Assembly: GCF_003013405.1 (NCBI RefSeq) | Contig: NZ_PXZL01000013.1 | Span: 659,343-723,342, forward strand | DNA length: 64,000 bases | From: Brevibacillus formosus | GTDB taxonomy: Bacteria; Bacillota; Bacilli; Brevibacillales; Brevibacillaceae | Direction: 5' to 3' | Shown here: one piece after another, positions 6,816 to 16,074 of the stretch | Numbering within the stretch: position 1 is the stretch's first letter | Layout: every line of letters begins with the position of its first letter | Notes under the pieces: model-generated | The model's input: the letters and a program-made list of their open reading frames with translations, nothing else | The model's database searches: none | Told to the model about the DNA's origin: nothing | Position numbers and translations under genes: made by a program

Positions 6816-9401
6816 ATGCTGTTACAGACGCAGGTTCATACCATTTTTATGCTCGTCGGTCCTACTGAGTGTGGGAAAACGACTTTTGCCAAGGAAGTAC
6901 TCATGCCGAGACTTTCATTTGAAAATGAGCAAAAAAACGTAAAAGCAAATGTTCAATATATTTCCTCGGACAGCATTCGCCAGGAACTGCTGGGCCATGA
7001 TTACGACAAGTACGATCAGGTGATGCTGGAAGCCAGCGAGCAGGCATTTCAGCTCCTGTTTGAAAAGCTGCGCCTAGTGACTTCTTTTCCGATCAACGCC
7101 GAATTCGTGGTTGTCGATACAACAGGGCTAGCAGAAGACTTCCGCTCGAAAGTCCGCGACATTGCAGCAGAGAACAATTACCGATTGGAAGTGATCCTCT
7201 TTGATTATCGCAATCGGGAAGATTACTACGCATCCGAGCGGTCGAAAAAACTGATTACCAACCATATTCTCCGGTTGAAGCAAGAAGTGCTCCGGGCATT
7301 ATCCAAGGAAGGGTACCACAACATTCACCGGATACGGCACAAAGATTTTTACGCACTAGCAGATGGGGTGGCTAATCCTCGCTATGAGGTCGTGATCGAA
7401 AATAAGGATGCCTATCTGGCTACAATCCTCCCAAAAGATCAAAGGTACATCATCATCGGAGACATTCACGAATGCGTCCACGAATTAAAAGGTCTCCTGC
7501 AAACTTACGGATTCAAGCTCGAGGACAATCGTCTCATCTCGACTGACAGGGTACAGCATACCAAAATCATCCTAGCAGGGGACTGGATCGACAAAGGAGC
7601 GCAAACAAGGGAGATCATCGAGTTTTTATACACGAATCAAGAGCATTTCTTGTTCGTTCTCGGGAATCACGAAAATTTTGTCTACAAGTACTTGTGCAAG
7701 GAACTAAAAGGGGTAGACCCACAGCTACTGGATACTTATTTTGATTCCATACACGTTCTGGAAAAAGACGCTGATTTAACAGAGAGGTTCAATCACCTGT
7801 ATACGCTGGCTCAGCCGTTTTATCGATCTAACGCACTGACTGGCCCGTCTTATTATGTAACACATGCTCCTTGCAAAAAGAAGTATATTGGAAAGCTTGA
7901 TGCGAATTCGATGCGACGCCAACGCAATTTTCGGATAGACCGGACAGCTTCATTGGAAGAGCAGCTCGCATTTTTGACGGTTGAAGCGGTCAATAACCAC
8001 CCGTACCATATTTTTGGACATATTGCGGCACAAAAAACGTTTCGCCTGAAAAACAAGCTCCATCTCGATACCGGATGTGTGCACGGAAATGCTTTAACGT
8101 CAGTCGTGATCGCACACAAGCCATTTTTCAAATCGTTTCAGTCTAAGCATCGAGTGATGACTGATGAACTGCCGCTCTTGTTCCATGCAGAAAAACAAGT
8201 ATCAATGGAAGATTTGGAAGAGGAAGAACTCCGTCGACTCCGTTACTGCTCGGAAAATAAGGTCAATTTTATTTCTGGAACGATGCCCCCGGCGGATAAG
8301 GATGAGGCGACTCAGGAATTGGAGTCGTTGAAGGCGGGGCTGGATTATTTTGCGAGTCGTGGCGTTCAGCAAGTCGTGTTGCAGCCGAAATACATGGGTT
8401 CGCGATGCAATCTCTATCTCCATCATGATCGAGACAAATGCTTTGCGATCAGCAGAAACGGTTATGCCATCAATCAGGTTGATTTGACACCGATTTATGA
8501 AAATCTGCATGCAAGGTTCCGCGCATACATGGAGCGAAATGAAATAGCGATGCTCATCTTGGATGGCGAATTGTTGCCGTGGAGTGCAATAGGGAAGGGC
8601 TTGATCGAAAAGCAGTTCAAACCAATTGAATCCGCGCTGCGCAGTGAATTTGCGTTTTTGCAGGAAAACGGTTTTGAAGAGGCGCTTCACCAACTCATTC
8701 ACAGCTATGACGAGAGTGGGTTCGAAAAAGACCAGTTCCACCTATCCAAGGGTGCACTCACGGAAAAATTCGGTTCGAGCTTGTATCAAAACTATAAGTA
8801 TTTACGAGAAATCAAAGAGAGCTACGTTCCTGTAGACGAGCATTTGGAGGCCTATCACATTTACCAAAAACAGATGGAGCTCTATGCAGGAGAAGGGGAG
8901 CTTGCCTACAAGCCTTTTACGATTCTAAAGACCGTCTATTTGAATGGGGAAGAGCAATTGCCCGATTGGAAAACATCCGAGATGTATCGCTTTGTAAATG
9001 ACGATCATTTTCTCACTATCGATTTGTCTGAGCCGAATGCGTATGAAGAAGCAGCTCGTTACTTTTCCACGATTACACTGGAAAACAAAATGGAAGGCAT
9101 CGTGATCAAGCCAGAGCTCGTCAATCAGAAGGCCGTTCCTGCCATGAAGGTTCGCAATCCGGAGTACTTGTCGATTATTTATGGCTACGACTACCGCTTC
9201 CCACACAAGTACCGCAAGCTTTTTAATCAGAAAAATATTACACAAAAGCTCAAGACTTCGATGCAGGAGCACAGGCTGGGTGAGCGGATGCTTGGTTTCA
9301 AATTCGACGACATTTCTCCTGAAAATACGGAATATCAACAAGTAGTCGCAACGCTGCTCTTTGAAGCGGCGAAGGAAAAAGAGATCGATCCGCGATTGTA
9401 A
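6816..9401 (+). CDS. pnkp: Pnkp: polynucleotide kinase-phosphatase-ligase
   Basis: This 861-residue enzyme heals and seals cleaved RNA. The N-terminal kinase has the P-loop GPTECGKTT (residues 15-23, Lys21). The middle metallophosphoesterase has GDIHEC (Asp216, His218), AGDWIDKG and LGNHENF, and removes 3' or 2',3'-cyclic phosphate. The C-terminal nucleotidyltransferase has motif I KYMG with adenylation Lys525, motif IV EGIVIKP and motif V KVRNPEY. In family members I recall, the phosphatase motif is usually GDxHGC; here Gly is replaced by Glu. Length and domain order match Clostridium thermocellum Pnkp (about 870). It follows hen1 by 2 bp, and family knowledge says the ligase needs Hen1 to act. 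GGGGGCG precedes the ATG. Confidence 0.93.
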   Translation: MLLQTQVHTIFMLVGPTECGKTTFAKEVLMPRLSFENEQKNVKANVQYISSDSIRQELLGHDYDKYDQVMLEASEQAFQLLFEKLRLVTSFPINAEFVVVDTTGLAEDFRSKVRDIAAENNYRLEVILFDYRNREDYYASERSKKLITNHILRLKQEVLRALSKEGYHNIHRIRHKDFYALADGVANPRYEVVIENKDAYLATILPKDQRYIIIGDIHECVHELKGLLQTYGFKLEDNRLISTDRVQHTKIILAGDWIDKGAQTREIIEFLYTNQEHFLFVLGNHENFVYKYLCKELKGVDPQLLDTYFDSIHVLEKDADLTERFNHLYTLAQPFYRSNALTGPSYYVTHAPCKKKYIGKLDANSMRRQRNFRIDRTASLEEQLAFLTVEAVNNHPYHIFGHIAAQKTFRLKNKLHLDTGCVHGNALTSVVIAHKPFFKSFQSKHRVMTDELPLLFHAEKQVSMEDLEEEELRRLRYCSENKVNFISGTMPPADKDEATQELESLKAGLDYFASRGVQQVVLQPKYMGSRCNLYLHHDRDKCFAISRNGYAINQVDLTPIYENLHARFRAYMERNEIAMLILDGELLPWSAIGKGLIEKQFKPIESALRSEFAFLQENGFEEALHQLIHSYDESGFEKDQFHLSKGALTEKFGSSLYQNYKYLREIKESYVPVDEHLEAYHIYQKQMELYAGEGELAYKPFTILKTVYLNGEEQLPDWKTSEMYRFVNDDHFLTIDLSEPNAYEEAARYFSTITLENKMEGIVIKPELVNQKAVPAMKVRNPEYLSIIYGYDYRFPHKYRKLFNQKNITQKLKTSMQEHRLGERMLGFKFDDISPENTEYQQVVATLLFEAAKEKEIDPRL

Positions 9402-9404
9402 ATG

Positions 9405-9445
9405 AAAAACGAGAAGCCGCTACCACACAGGCTTCTCGTTTTTAT
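9405..9445. terminator. Bidirectional terminator between pnkp and alsT
   Basis: AAAACGAGAAGCC (9407-9419) and GGCTTCTCGTTTT (9430-9442) form a 13-bp perfect stem with T runs on both strands. It serves the converging pnkp and symporter genes. Confidence 0.85.
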
Positions 9446-9453
9446 TCGTAGAG

Positions 9454-10869
9454 CTATTTGTTGGAGGAAGGAGTAGCATTATCCCAGGCTTCAATATTAT
9501 CGAGACCTTCAATACTGTCCTTGTAGAACACAGGATCTTTTCCTGCTTTTTTCTGTTCCAAATAATCATGTAGCGCAGCATACGCGACTTTTGACAACAT
9601 GGCGATCGCAATCAGGTTGACAATGACCATGAAGCCCATGAACAAATCGGCCAAATCCCATACAAGCTGTACCTTTGCCACTGATCCGAACAACACCATG
9701 GCCAGAACACTTAAACGATACAGCAAGAGCCATGCTTTGCTTGTCTTTAAAAACTCGATGTTAGTCTCGCCGTAATAGTAGTTCCCGATCAATGTACTGA
9801 AGGCGAACAGGAATACCATAATGGCAAGGAAGGCAGAAGCCCAAGGACCGATATGAATGCTCAGTGCTGCTTGTGACAGCTCAATGCCACTCAGTCCTTG
9901 TTGCGTGTACGCGCCGGACAGCAAAATGATGAAAGCTGTGCTTGTACAGATCACAAGGGTGTCAAATAAAACACCGAATGCTTGAATCAGACCTTGCTTC
10001 ACTGGATGGCTTGTCGTCGCCGTTGCCGCAGCATTCGGCGCACTACCCATACCAGCTTCGTTCGAGAACAATCCTCGCTTGATACCGTGCATGAGCGCTG
10101 CACCGAGAGAACCGCCCGCGATTTGTTCGAAGCCGAATGCGTTTTTCACAATCAACGCGATCAGTGCAGGCATCTCGGAGATGTTCATGATTACGATGAA
10201 GAGTGCCATCCCGATGTACAATACAGCCAATACAATTACGATGTACTCAGACATTTTCGCAATACGTTTTACACCGCCAAAAATGATAGCTGCAAATGCG
10301 ATCGTCATGATGATACCCAGTATCAATCGATCTGTCCCAAACGAATTTTCAAAAGCAATCGTGATCGTGTTGGATTGCACGGCATTAAATACGAGACCAA
10401 ACGATAGGGTGATGAGGACAGCAAACAGGGCACCCATCCAACGTTTGTTCAGCCCTTTTTCCATGTAATAGGCTGGACCGCCACGAAAACCGTTCTTATC
10501 CTTGATTTTATAAATCTGAGCGAGCGTACTCTCAACAAAACTGGAAGCTGAACCGATAATTGCAATGACCCACATCCAGAATACGGCGCCAGGACCACCT
10601 AGAGCAATGGCAATGGCAATTCCCGTAATATTCCCTGTGCCGACACGCGCGGCCATACTAATAGCGAAAGCTTGAAAAGGGGAGATACCACCATCGTCTT
10701 TCGCTCTTCCTTCTTTAATAGAACGGATCATTTCCGGCAACATACGCACTTGCAAAAATTTGCCCCGGAAGGTAAAGAACAAGCCTAACGCGATTAGCAT
10801 GATAATGATAATATAGGACCACAAAAAATCGTTTATGGAAGCTGTTACATCGAGTAGGAATTGTTGCAT
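9454..10869 (-). CDS. glnT: AGCS family sodium:amino acid symporter (GlnT/AlsT type)
   Basis: A 471-residue polytopic membrane protein of the alanine/glycine:cation symporter family. The family signature is clear: PFQAFAISMAARVGTGNITGIA near residues 63-84, NEAGMGSAPNAAATA near 272, and NYYYGETN near 365. It sits downstream of glutaminase on the same strand, 43 bp apart, as in the B. subtilis glsA-glnT operon. That context suggests sodium-coupled glutamine uptake rather than alanine uptake. The ATG at 10869 follows a GGGGTGACAC site. Substrate is inferred from context; the family assignment is from sequence. Confidence 0.88.
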   Translation of the reverse strand: MQQFLLDVTASINDFLWSYIIIIMLIALGLFFTFRGKFLQVRMLPEMIRSIKEGRAKDDGGISPFQAFAISMAARVGTGNITGIAIAIALGGPGAVFWMWVIAIIGSASSFVESTLAQIYKIKDKNGFRGGPAYYMEKGLNKRWMGALFAVLITLSFGLVFNAVQSNTITIAFENSFGTDRLILGIIMTIAFAAIIFGGVKRIAKMSEYIVIVLAVLYIGMALFIVIMNISEMPALIALIVKNAFGFEQIAGGSLGAALMHGIKRGLFSNEAGMGSAPNAAATATTSHPVKQGLIQAFGVLFDTLVICTSTAFIILLSGAYTQQGLSGIELSQAALSIHIGPWASAFLAIMVFLFAFSTLIGNYYYGETNIEFLKTSKAWLLLYRLSVLAMVLFGSVAKVQLVWDLADLFMGFMVIVNLIAIAMLSKVAYAALHDYLEQKKAGKDPVFYKDSIEGLDNIEAWDNATPSSNK

Positions 10870-10912
10870 TGTGTCACCCCGGATTTTGTTATGAATTTTT
10901 CCTTAGTATTCT

Positions 10913-11875
10913 CTAAAAAATTGTTACATCCCATTCGTGAGCCATATGTTTTAACAAAGAAACGCCCGCTACACTGTTTCCACAACCATCAATGGAAGGT
11001 CCAAAAATACCGATTCCACAGCCATCTTGAAACGGTGAATGTGGTTTGCGGTTAGGTGGAACCAGCGTCATGATTCCGCCTGAGACGCCACTTTTTGCTG
11101 GCAAGCCAACATTCGCGGCGAATTTGCCCGATGCATCGTACATGCCGCATGTGAGCATCAGCGCTTTGGCTAAACGGACGACATCTTTTGGGAGAACTTG
11201 TTCGTTGCGAAGCGGATGGAAGCCGTCGAGTGCCAACAGGAGACCGATCAAGGCGATTTGCTCGGTGGTTACTTCAATCGAGCATTGCGTTAAGTAAACC
11301 TCCAAAGCCTCTTCCACTTCACAGGCCAGATAGCCCGTATCCTTTAAATAATGGGCGAGTGCCCGGTTTCTGTGAGAGTTTTCCCATTCGGAAAGAAACA
11401 CTTCCTCGTTCACCATCGGCGTAACACCTGTGATTTTACTGAAAAATGCATACAAGTAACGCAGTTTATGATCCGGTGTTTGACCTGGGAGGAGTGAAGA
11501 TGTCGTAATCGCTCCCGCATTGATCATCGGATTAAAAGGCTTACCTGGCTTGTTCATTTCCAGTCGGATAATGGAGTTGAATGCATCTCCAGTCGGTTCT
11601 ACATCTACCCGATCCAACACGTAAGGGATGCCATGGTAGCAGCAAACAGCAATAAAACTGATTACTTTGGAAATACTTTGCATCGTAAAAGGAACTTCCC
11701 AGTCACCCGCGGTGTGCATTTTTCCTGTAGGCTCGATGATACAAATACCTAACTGATTCGGATCGGTTCTGTACAAAGCCGGGATATAACTGGCACATTT
11801 TCCTTCAGATGCCTTGGAACGATATTGTTCCACCCATTGCTCTAATTCATCCACAAGTAAAACCTGTTGAATCAA
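10913..11875 (-). CDS. glsA: Glutaminase
   Basis: This serine-dependent glutaminase hydrolyses glutamine to glutamate and ammonia. The beta-lactamase-like active site motif FTMQSISKV contains the catalytic Ser-x-x-Lys, and PFNPMINAGAI, DVEPTGDAFNS and GVSGGIMTLVPP are family hallmarks. It resembles B. subtilis YbgJ (GlsA) along its whole length. The frame opens with TTG at 11890, but GGGGGGA lies correctly spaced before a second TTG at 11875 (reading IQQVLLVDELEQW), so I prefer 320 residues. It is the first gene of a glutaminase-symporter operon divergent from GlnK/GlnL, and the GlnL-type direct repeat at 11981-11996 lies upstream. Confidence 0.92.
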   Translation of the reverse strand: MIQQVLLVDELEQWVEQYRSKASEGKCASYIPALYRTDPNQLGICIIEPTGKMHTAGDWEVPFTMQSISKVISFIAVCCYHGIPYVLDRVDVEPTGDAFNSIIRLEMNKPGKPFNPMINAGAITTSSLLPGQTPDHKLRYLYAFFSKITGVTPMVNEEVFLSEWENSHRNRALAHYLKDTGYLACEVEEALEVYLTQCSIEVTTEQIALIGLLLALDGFHPLRNEQVLPKDVVRLAKALMLTCGMYDASGKFAANVGLPAKSGVSGGIMTLVPPNRKPHSPFQDGCGIGIFGPSIDGCGNSVAGVSLLKHMAHEWDVTIF

Positions 11876-11980
11876 CGCCTGTCCCCCCAAAAATCGAATA
11901 CACTGCTCTTACGCGAGGAGGAAGAGAAAGCGCTTCCACACCTCGCAAAATACATATAATGATCACTTTACAACCACCCT

Positions 11981-11996
11981 ACAAAATAAAACAAAA
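11981..11996 (-). promoter_or_regulatory. GlnL-type operator, TTTTGT-N4-TTTTGT
   Basis: On the reverse strand this reads TTTTGT TTTA TTTTGT, an exact match to the direct repeat I recall as the B. subtilis GlnL (YcbB) target. It lies about 105 bp upstream of the glsA start, close to a possible -35 (TTGTAG) and -10 (CATTAT) pair, and between glsA and glnK. The two-component system next door is the expected binder. Confidence 0.8.
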
Positions 11997-12097
11997 ACTC
12001 ACAGATTGTTTCATGAGAGTTTCACATTTTTTTTTACTTGTCCTATATGCGAATCCTCGGTAAAAATAGATAGGGGCATCAAGAAACAACGTGGGAA

Positions 12098-13414
12098 GTG
12101 AAAGGCGTGCGTGTTCAGACACAAGTAAAACGGGATTGGTATATATTGGTGCTCATGCTTATTACGGTCCCATTGGCAGGGGAGTTGAAATTTTATCCCG
12201 TCAATGAGACATTTCGAATCAGCTTCGGAGCCCCGACCTTTTTCTTCTTTTTATTACTGTTTCAAAGAATTCCATCTGTTTTCGCTGGCTTTTTGACGGG
12301 GATAACGGTCGTATGCTTCCGGATTGTGATTGACCTTGTCGCCGGGAATCATACAGCATGGGAGGCTTCTCTCCAAGCGCATTATTCTAGCTTTTTCTTT
12401 TATTTCGCTTATTGTGTTCTGTTTTATTTAACCGGAATACGCCATTTTCACAACAGGACCATTTTGGTTGGATTACTGGGAATGGTCATCGAAGTGTTGG
12501 CTGACCTCATTGAGTTTCTCTCGCAACATGTACTGCTGGATACCGTCCTCACATGGGGAGCGGTGCAAGAAATGCTCGTCATCGCCCTATCCCACAGCTT
12601 TATCGTGATTAGTTTTCTCAACATGATGAAGCTGTACGAAGCACAGTCGCGAGAGCAACAGACAAGAAAACAGAACGAACACATGCTTATGCTGATTTCC
12701 ACTTTGTATGAGGAATCGATTCATTTGAAAAAAACGCTGCAAAATGCCGAGAGTATTAGTATGAAGTCTTTCGAGCTATACCAAGGCTTGCATGAGCTTC
12801 ATAAGGAACAGGTAGCCACGAGTGTAGAGAGCTTTGCCAAGAAAGCATTGATTGTTGCAGGCGAGGTTCACGAGATTAAAAAGGATAATCAACGCATTTT
12901 TGCAGGGCTGCACAAGCTGATTTCCGATGAAAGCATTACGGATTATATGGACATCCATCAGCTCGTGGACATTATCAGACGAAGCAATATGAAGTATGCT
13001 ACTTTGTTGGAGAAGGACATACAGATCACAGCTTCCATTTCGGGGACACATCCGCTCTACCATGTATTCATGATGCTTTCCCTGATCAATAATCTGGTGG
13101 CAAATGCTGTAGAAGCCATCCAGCAAACAGGAGCTATTTCCATTGATATTGATCGGATAGGGGATCTTGTGGAAATCAGAATCAACGATGACGGACCGGG
13201 AGTGCCTCCAAGGCGAAAGGCTCTGCTGTTCAAGCCTGGCTTTACTACGAAATACGATCAAACCGGCAACCCCTCTACAGGGATCGGACTGTCTTATGTA
13301 CAACAATTGGTAGAACAATGGCAAGGGGAAATCTCCCTACAGGATGGAGCAGATGGGAAGGGGACAACTTTTCTCATGCGATTACCAATTGATCCGATAA
13401 CGAAGAAAGAGTGA
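12098..13414 (+). CDS. glnK: Sensor histidine kinase GlnK (YcbA type)
   Basis: This membrane sensor kinase is expected to respond to glutamine and phosphorylate GlnL. Residues 10-200 hold about five or six hydrophobic segments with no large external domain. A coiled stretch follows, then the phospho-acceptor region AGEVHEIKKDN near residue 250. The ATPase domain shows SLINNLVANAVEAI (N box), INDDGPGVP (G1), GFTTK (F box) and TGIGLSYVQQL (G2). At 438 residues it matches B. subtilis GlnK in length and arrangement. The start is uncertain: the GTG at 12098 is used, and GTG codons a few residues later are equally possible. GlnL follows after 4 bp. Confidence 0.88.
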   Translation: MKGVRVQTQVKRDWYILVLMLITVPLAGELKFYPVNETFRISFGAPTFFFFLLLFQRIPSVFAGFLTGITVVCFRIVIDLVAGNHTAWEASLQAHYSSFFFYFAYCVLFYLTGIRHFHNRTILVGLLGMVIEVLADLIEFLSQHVLLDTVLTWGAVQEMLVIALSHSFIVISFLNMMKLYEAQSREQQTRKQNEHMLMLISTLYEESIHLKKTLQNAESISMKSFELYQGLHELHKEQVATSVESFAKKALIVAGEVHEIKKDNQRIFAGLHKLISDESITDYMDIHQLVDIIRRSNMKYATLLEKDIQITASISGTHPLYHVFMMLSLINNLVANAVEAIQQTGAISIDIDRIGDLVEIRINDDGPGVPPRRKALLFKPGFTTKYDQTGNPSTGIGLSYVQQLVEQWQGEISLQDGADGKGTTFLMRLPIDPITKKE

Positions 13415-13418
13415 GAAG

Positions 13419-14351
13419 ATGCTGTTTTATTTAGTGGATGACGATGATGCTGTACGTCTCATGTTGACGGAAATTATAGAAGACGAGAATCTGGGCGAAG
13501 TTGTGGGGGAAGCATCTGACGGCTCGATGGTAGACGGTCATACGTTAACCGCACGCAATGTAGATATTTTGCTGATCGATTTGTTCATGCCCAACCGGGA
13601 TGGGATTGAGACGATTCGCCAAGTGAAGCCGACATTCACAGGAAAGATCGTCATGATCTCTCAGGCTGAAACAAAAGATTTGATTGCCCAAGCTTACGCC
13701 CTTGGAAGTGAATACTACATTATCAAGCCGGTAAACAAGATCGAAGTCGTGACAATTCTTCAAAAAGTGATCGAGAAAATTCGCCTCGAGCGTTCGATAC
13801 GAGACATTCACAAATCGCTGAATGCGGTCATGCAAGTGGACCAGCCGCCTTCCGGACAACTTCGTCCGTCACTGGGCAAACCCCTTCGCGAGGCGGGGCA
13901 ATTTCTATTAACAGAGTTGGGCATAGCGGGAGACAATGGTAGCAATGATTTGCTCGATATTTTGGACTTCTTGCATGGATACGAACAGACGCATACGTTT
14001 AAAAATGGATTTCCGGCCTTGAAAGAGATTTTTGTGGCAGTAGCACAGGAAAGGCTCGGAGTAGCAGTGGACGATCCACAAATCGCCAAGGTAGTCAAAG
14101 CTTCTGAGCAGAGAGTCCGTCGAGCGATCTATCAGTCGCTGAATCACTTGGCGTCTCTTGGGCTTGCTGACCTGTCGAATTGGAAGTTCGAAAATTACGC
14201 TTCGCAGTTTTTTGATTTTACGTACGTGTGGAAGAAGATGGCGGAGTTAAAGAGCAATGCCGCATCGCCAAGTTCAGATATTCGGATTAATATGAAAAAG
14301 TTCATTCAAGTTCTGTATGCAGAGGCGAAGCGCATACAGTCGGAAGCGTGA
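13419..14351 (+). CDS. glnL: Response regulator GlnL (YcbB type)
   Basis: A 310-residue response regulator. The receiver domain has the acidic pocket DDDD at residues 8-11, phospho-acceptor Asp in LLIDLFMPNRDG near residue 53, and the conserved Lys in YIIKPVNK near 106. The C-terminal YcbB domain (about 155-305) contains the region around KEIFVAVAQERLG and RRAIYQSLNHLASLG, which corresponds to its DNA-binding part. It is translationally close to glnK. In B. subtilis GlnL activates glutaminase and glutamine transporter genes, and the matching direct repeat lies in the divergent promoter region here. It ends before a hairpin at 14380. Confidence 0.9.
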   Translation: MLFYLVDDDDAVRLMLTEIIEDENLGEVVGEASDGSMVDGHTLTARNVDILLIDLFMPNRDGIETIRQVKPTFTGKIVMISQAETKDLIAQAYALGSEYYIIKPVNKIEVVTILQKVIEKIRLERSIRDIHKSLNAVMQVDQPPSGQLRPSLGKPLREAGQFLLTELGIAGDNGSNDLLDILDFLHGYEQTHTFKNGFPALKEIFVAVAQERLGVAVDDPQIAKVVKASEQRVRRAIYQSLNHLASLGLADLSNWKFENYASQFFDFTYVWKKMAELKSNAASPSSDIRINMKKFIQVLYAEAKRIQSEA

Positions 14352-14379
14352 TATTTCAGTGTCTGGCGTGTAGAAGTAA

Positions 14380-14412
14380 GTCCTGATCAGGTTGATTAGG
14401 GCTTTTTGTTTT
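14380..14412 (+). terminator. Terminator after glnL
   Basis: AGTCCTGATC (14380-14389) and GATTAGGGCT (14395-14404) form a 10-bp stem with two G-U pairs, followed by TTTTTGTTTTG. Confidence 0.65.
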
Positions 14413-14437
14413 GTATGGGAAATACACTTATTTTTTA

Positions 14438-14466
14438 TTGACTAAACGTTCATTCAACAATAAACT
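14438..14466 (+). promoter_or_regulatory. Promoter with overlapping TetR-type operator
   Basis: TTGACT (14438-14443), a 17-bp spacer and TAAACT (14461-14466) form a sigma-A promoter. The spacer holds GACTAAACGTTCATTC (14440-14455), a dyad around ACGT matching its own reverse complement at 12 of 16 bases, the usual shape of TetR-family operators. The TetR gene two genes downstream is the likely binder, giving autoregulation. Confidence 0.7.
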
Positions 14467-14507
14467 GGGATCATATACCAAATCCACATTTCATGGAGGG
14501 ATCACCG

Positions 14508-15260
14508 ATGGATTTGTACTATGAGGTTTCAGGGGAAGGAAAACCAGTCATTCTATTGCACAGTGGCGGTGCTGATTTGCGAGATTGGACCTTTGTCACG
14601 CCGATTCTGGCGAAGCATTATCAGGTCATCGCTTTTGACGGACGCGGCTGTGGGAAATCGCCGTCCCCAACAAAGACAGCGAACTACGTCGATGATTTGC
14701 TTTCTGTCATGGATCACTTCCAGCTGGATGAAACCACGCTCGTAGGGCACTCGATAGGCGGGCGAATTGCAACAGAGTTTGCCTTGGCATATCCTCAGAG
14801 AGTGAGCAAGCTCGTGTTGATCGCTCCAGATTTGTCAGGCTATACATTCAGCAAGCCTTTCACAGAATGGATGCAGACAATTCAAGCGGCAGCACCGGAT
14901 GTTGACCGCATGTTGGAGCTTTCTCTGTCCTCCTGCTCGTACCGCGTCGTGATGGCAAGTCCCCAGAAGGACCTCATGGTAGAGATGACGAAGCATAATA
15001 TAGCGAAAATGTTCGAGTGGGCCACTTGGGAGTCCATATGGCCGCAACCACCTGCGATTGAGCGTCTGGGAGATTTGGCTGATAAAACATGTTTTCTCCT
15101 CGGCAAGGAAGATGCGCCTGATCTACACCGTATCGCCGAACATTTTCAACAAGTTTTGCCAGAGCATAGGGTTATCGAGATAACGGGTGCCGATCATAAA
15201 CCAACGTTGACACATCCAGAAGAAATCGCTCGCGCCATCACTGATTTTTTGGAGGATTGA
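14508..15260 (+). CDS. Alpha/beta hydrolase
   Basis: A 250-residue alpha/beta hydrolase. The nucleophile elbow GHSIGGR (catalytic Ser near residue 82) is clear, as are the oxyanion region HSGGAD, the acid region DAPDLHRI, and the catalytic His in ITGADHKPTL near the C terminus. The substrate cannot be deduced. The frame extends to an ATG at 14493, but GGAGGGA precedes the ATG at 14508. It is followed by a TetR regulator after 8 bp and shares its promoter, so it is probably induced by a ligand of that repressor. Confidence 0.85.
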   Translation: MDLYYEVSGEGKPVILLHSGGADLRDWTFVTPILAKHYQVIAFDGRGCGKSPSPTKTANYVDDLLSVMDHFQLDETTLVGHSIGGRIATEFALAYPQRVSKLVLIAPDLSGYTFSKPFTEWMQTIQAAAPDVDRMLELSLSSCSYRVVMASPQKDLMVEMTKHNIAKMFEWATWESIWPQPPAIERLGDLADKTCFLLGKEDAPDLHRIAEHFQQVLPEHRVIEITGADHKPTLTHPEEIARAITDFLED

Positions 15261-15268
15261 CGTAAACC

Positions 15269-15868
15269 GTGCCGCGTACCCCAGCTGAAAATGAGCGAAT
15301 TCGCCAAGCTGCAAAAGATAAGATCCATAATGCCGCGATGACGCTGTTCATAAAAAAAGGCTACCACGCGACCTCAATCGACGATGTAGCCAAACAGGCC
15401 CAGATATCAAAGGGACTGCTTTACAATTATTATAAAGGAAAAGAAGAGCTTCTCGCCGCGATGGTCCAGGTACGGATCGAGGAAGTAAAAGAAGTGATGG
15501 AGGCTGCGACTCAGCTAGCAACGCCGCACGAACAGCTGCGCCATATAGTCGACGGTGCGCTTGATAACGTCTACCAGCGACCGGATGTCTATCGTTTTTA
15601 CTTGAATTTGCAAACGCAGCCGGAAGATGATCGGGTACTTGCTTCTTACAGAGAGCAGTTAAATGAGGAGTCACGCAGGCAGTTTGAAGTCCAGTGCCAG
15701 ATCTTCAAACAATTAGGCGTAAAGCAGCCCAGATTGAGATCACTCTATTTTTCGTCGGCGCTCCAGGGCGCAATGCTGATGATGACGACTTATCCGGAAG
15801 GGTTTCCGGTTGAAGAGATGAAGGAGCAGATTGTTCGGGAGTATTGTAATGACCCAACAAACCCATAG
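15269..15868 (+). CDS. TetR family transcriptional regulator
   Basis: A 199-residue TetR repressor. The N-terminal helix-turn-helix spans residues 15-60, with AMTLFIKKGYHATSIDDVAKQAQISKG read as separate helices and the typical LYNYYKGKEELL end. The C-terminal ligand-binding domain is not assigned. It starts with GTG, with GGAGG about 14 nt upstream at the end of the hydrolase gene. It probably represses the promoter at 14438-14466. Confidence 0.85.
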   Translation: MPRTPAENERIRQAAKDKIHNAAMTLFIKKGYHATSIDDVAKQAQISKGLLYNYYKGKEELLAAMVQVRIEEVKEVMEAATQLATPHEQLRHIVDGALDNVYQRPDVYRFYLNLQTQPEDDRVLASYREQLNEESRRQFEVQCQIFKQLGVKQPRLRSLYFSSALQGAMLMMTTYPEGFPVEEMKEQIVREYCNDPTNP

Positions 15869-15888
15869 GTATCGTTCAATAATGAAGA

Positions 15889-15931
15889 GGCTAACCCATT
15901 CGTAAATGATACTGGTGGGGCAGCCTTTTTT
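15889..15931 (+). terminator. Terminator after the TetR gene
   Basis: GGCT..CCC (15889-15897) pairs with GGG..AGCC (15917-15925), leaving a two-base mismatch in the stem, and is followed by TTTTTT. Confidence 0.5.
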
Positions 15932-16039
15932 CCTGTAATACCTTTGGTACTTTGGTATACCTGCAAATAGTTAGAGAGGCAAAATAAAATGAGTTCGTAT
16001 AGTGTATTCGTTCAAGTTGATATATACGAAAATTTAGAA

Positions 16040-16074
16040 TTGACAGAAATCAACAAAACCAATATATTGGTTTT
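16040..16074 (+). promoter_or_regulatory. GntR promoter with perfect palindromic operator abutting the start codon
   Basis: TTGACA (16040-16045), 17 bp, TATATT (16063-16068) make a strong promoter whose start site falls at about 16075, the A of the GntR ATG. The perfect 20-bp palindrome AAAACCAATATATTGGTTTT at 16055-16074 covers the -10 box and ends one base before the ATG. There is no room for a ribosome binding site, so the mRNA would be leaderless and the gene autoregulated by its own product. Confidence 0.75.

Noticed and set aside
10079..10468. 129-codon forward frame in the symporter gene
   Set aside because: Shadow of the AGCS gene; no ribosome binding site and low-complexity composition.
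12776..13324. 182-codon reverse frame opposite glnK
   Set aside because: Antisense to conserved kinase motifs; no start signal.
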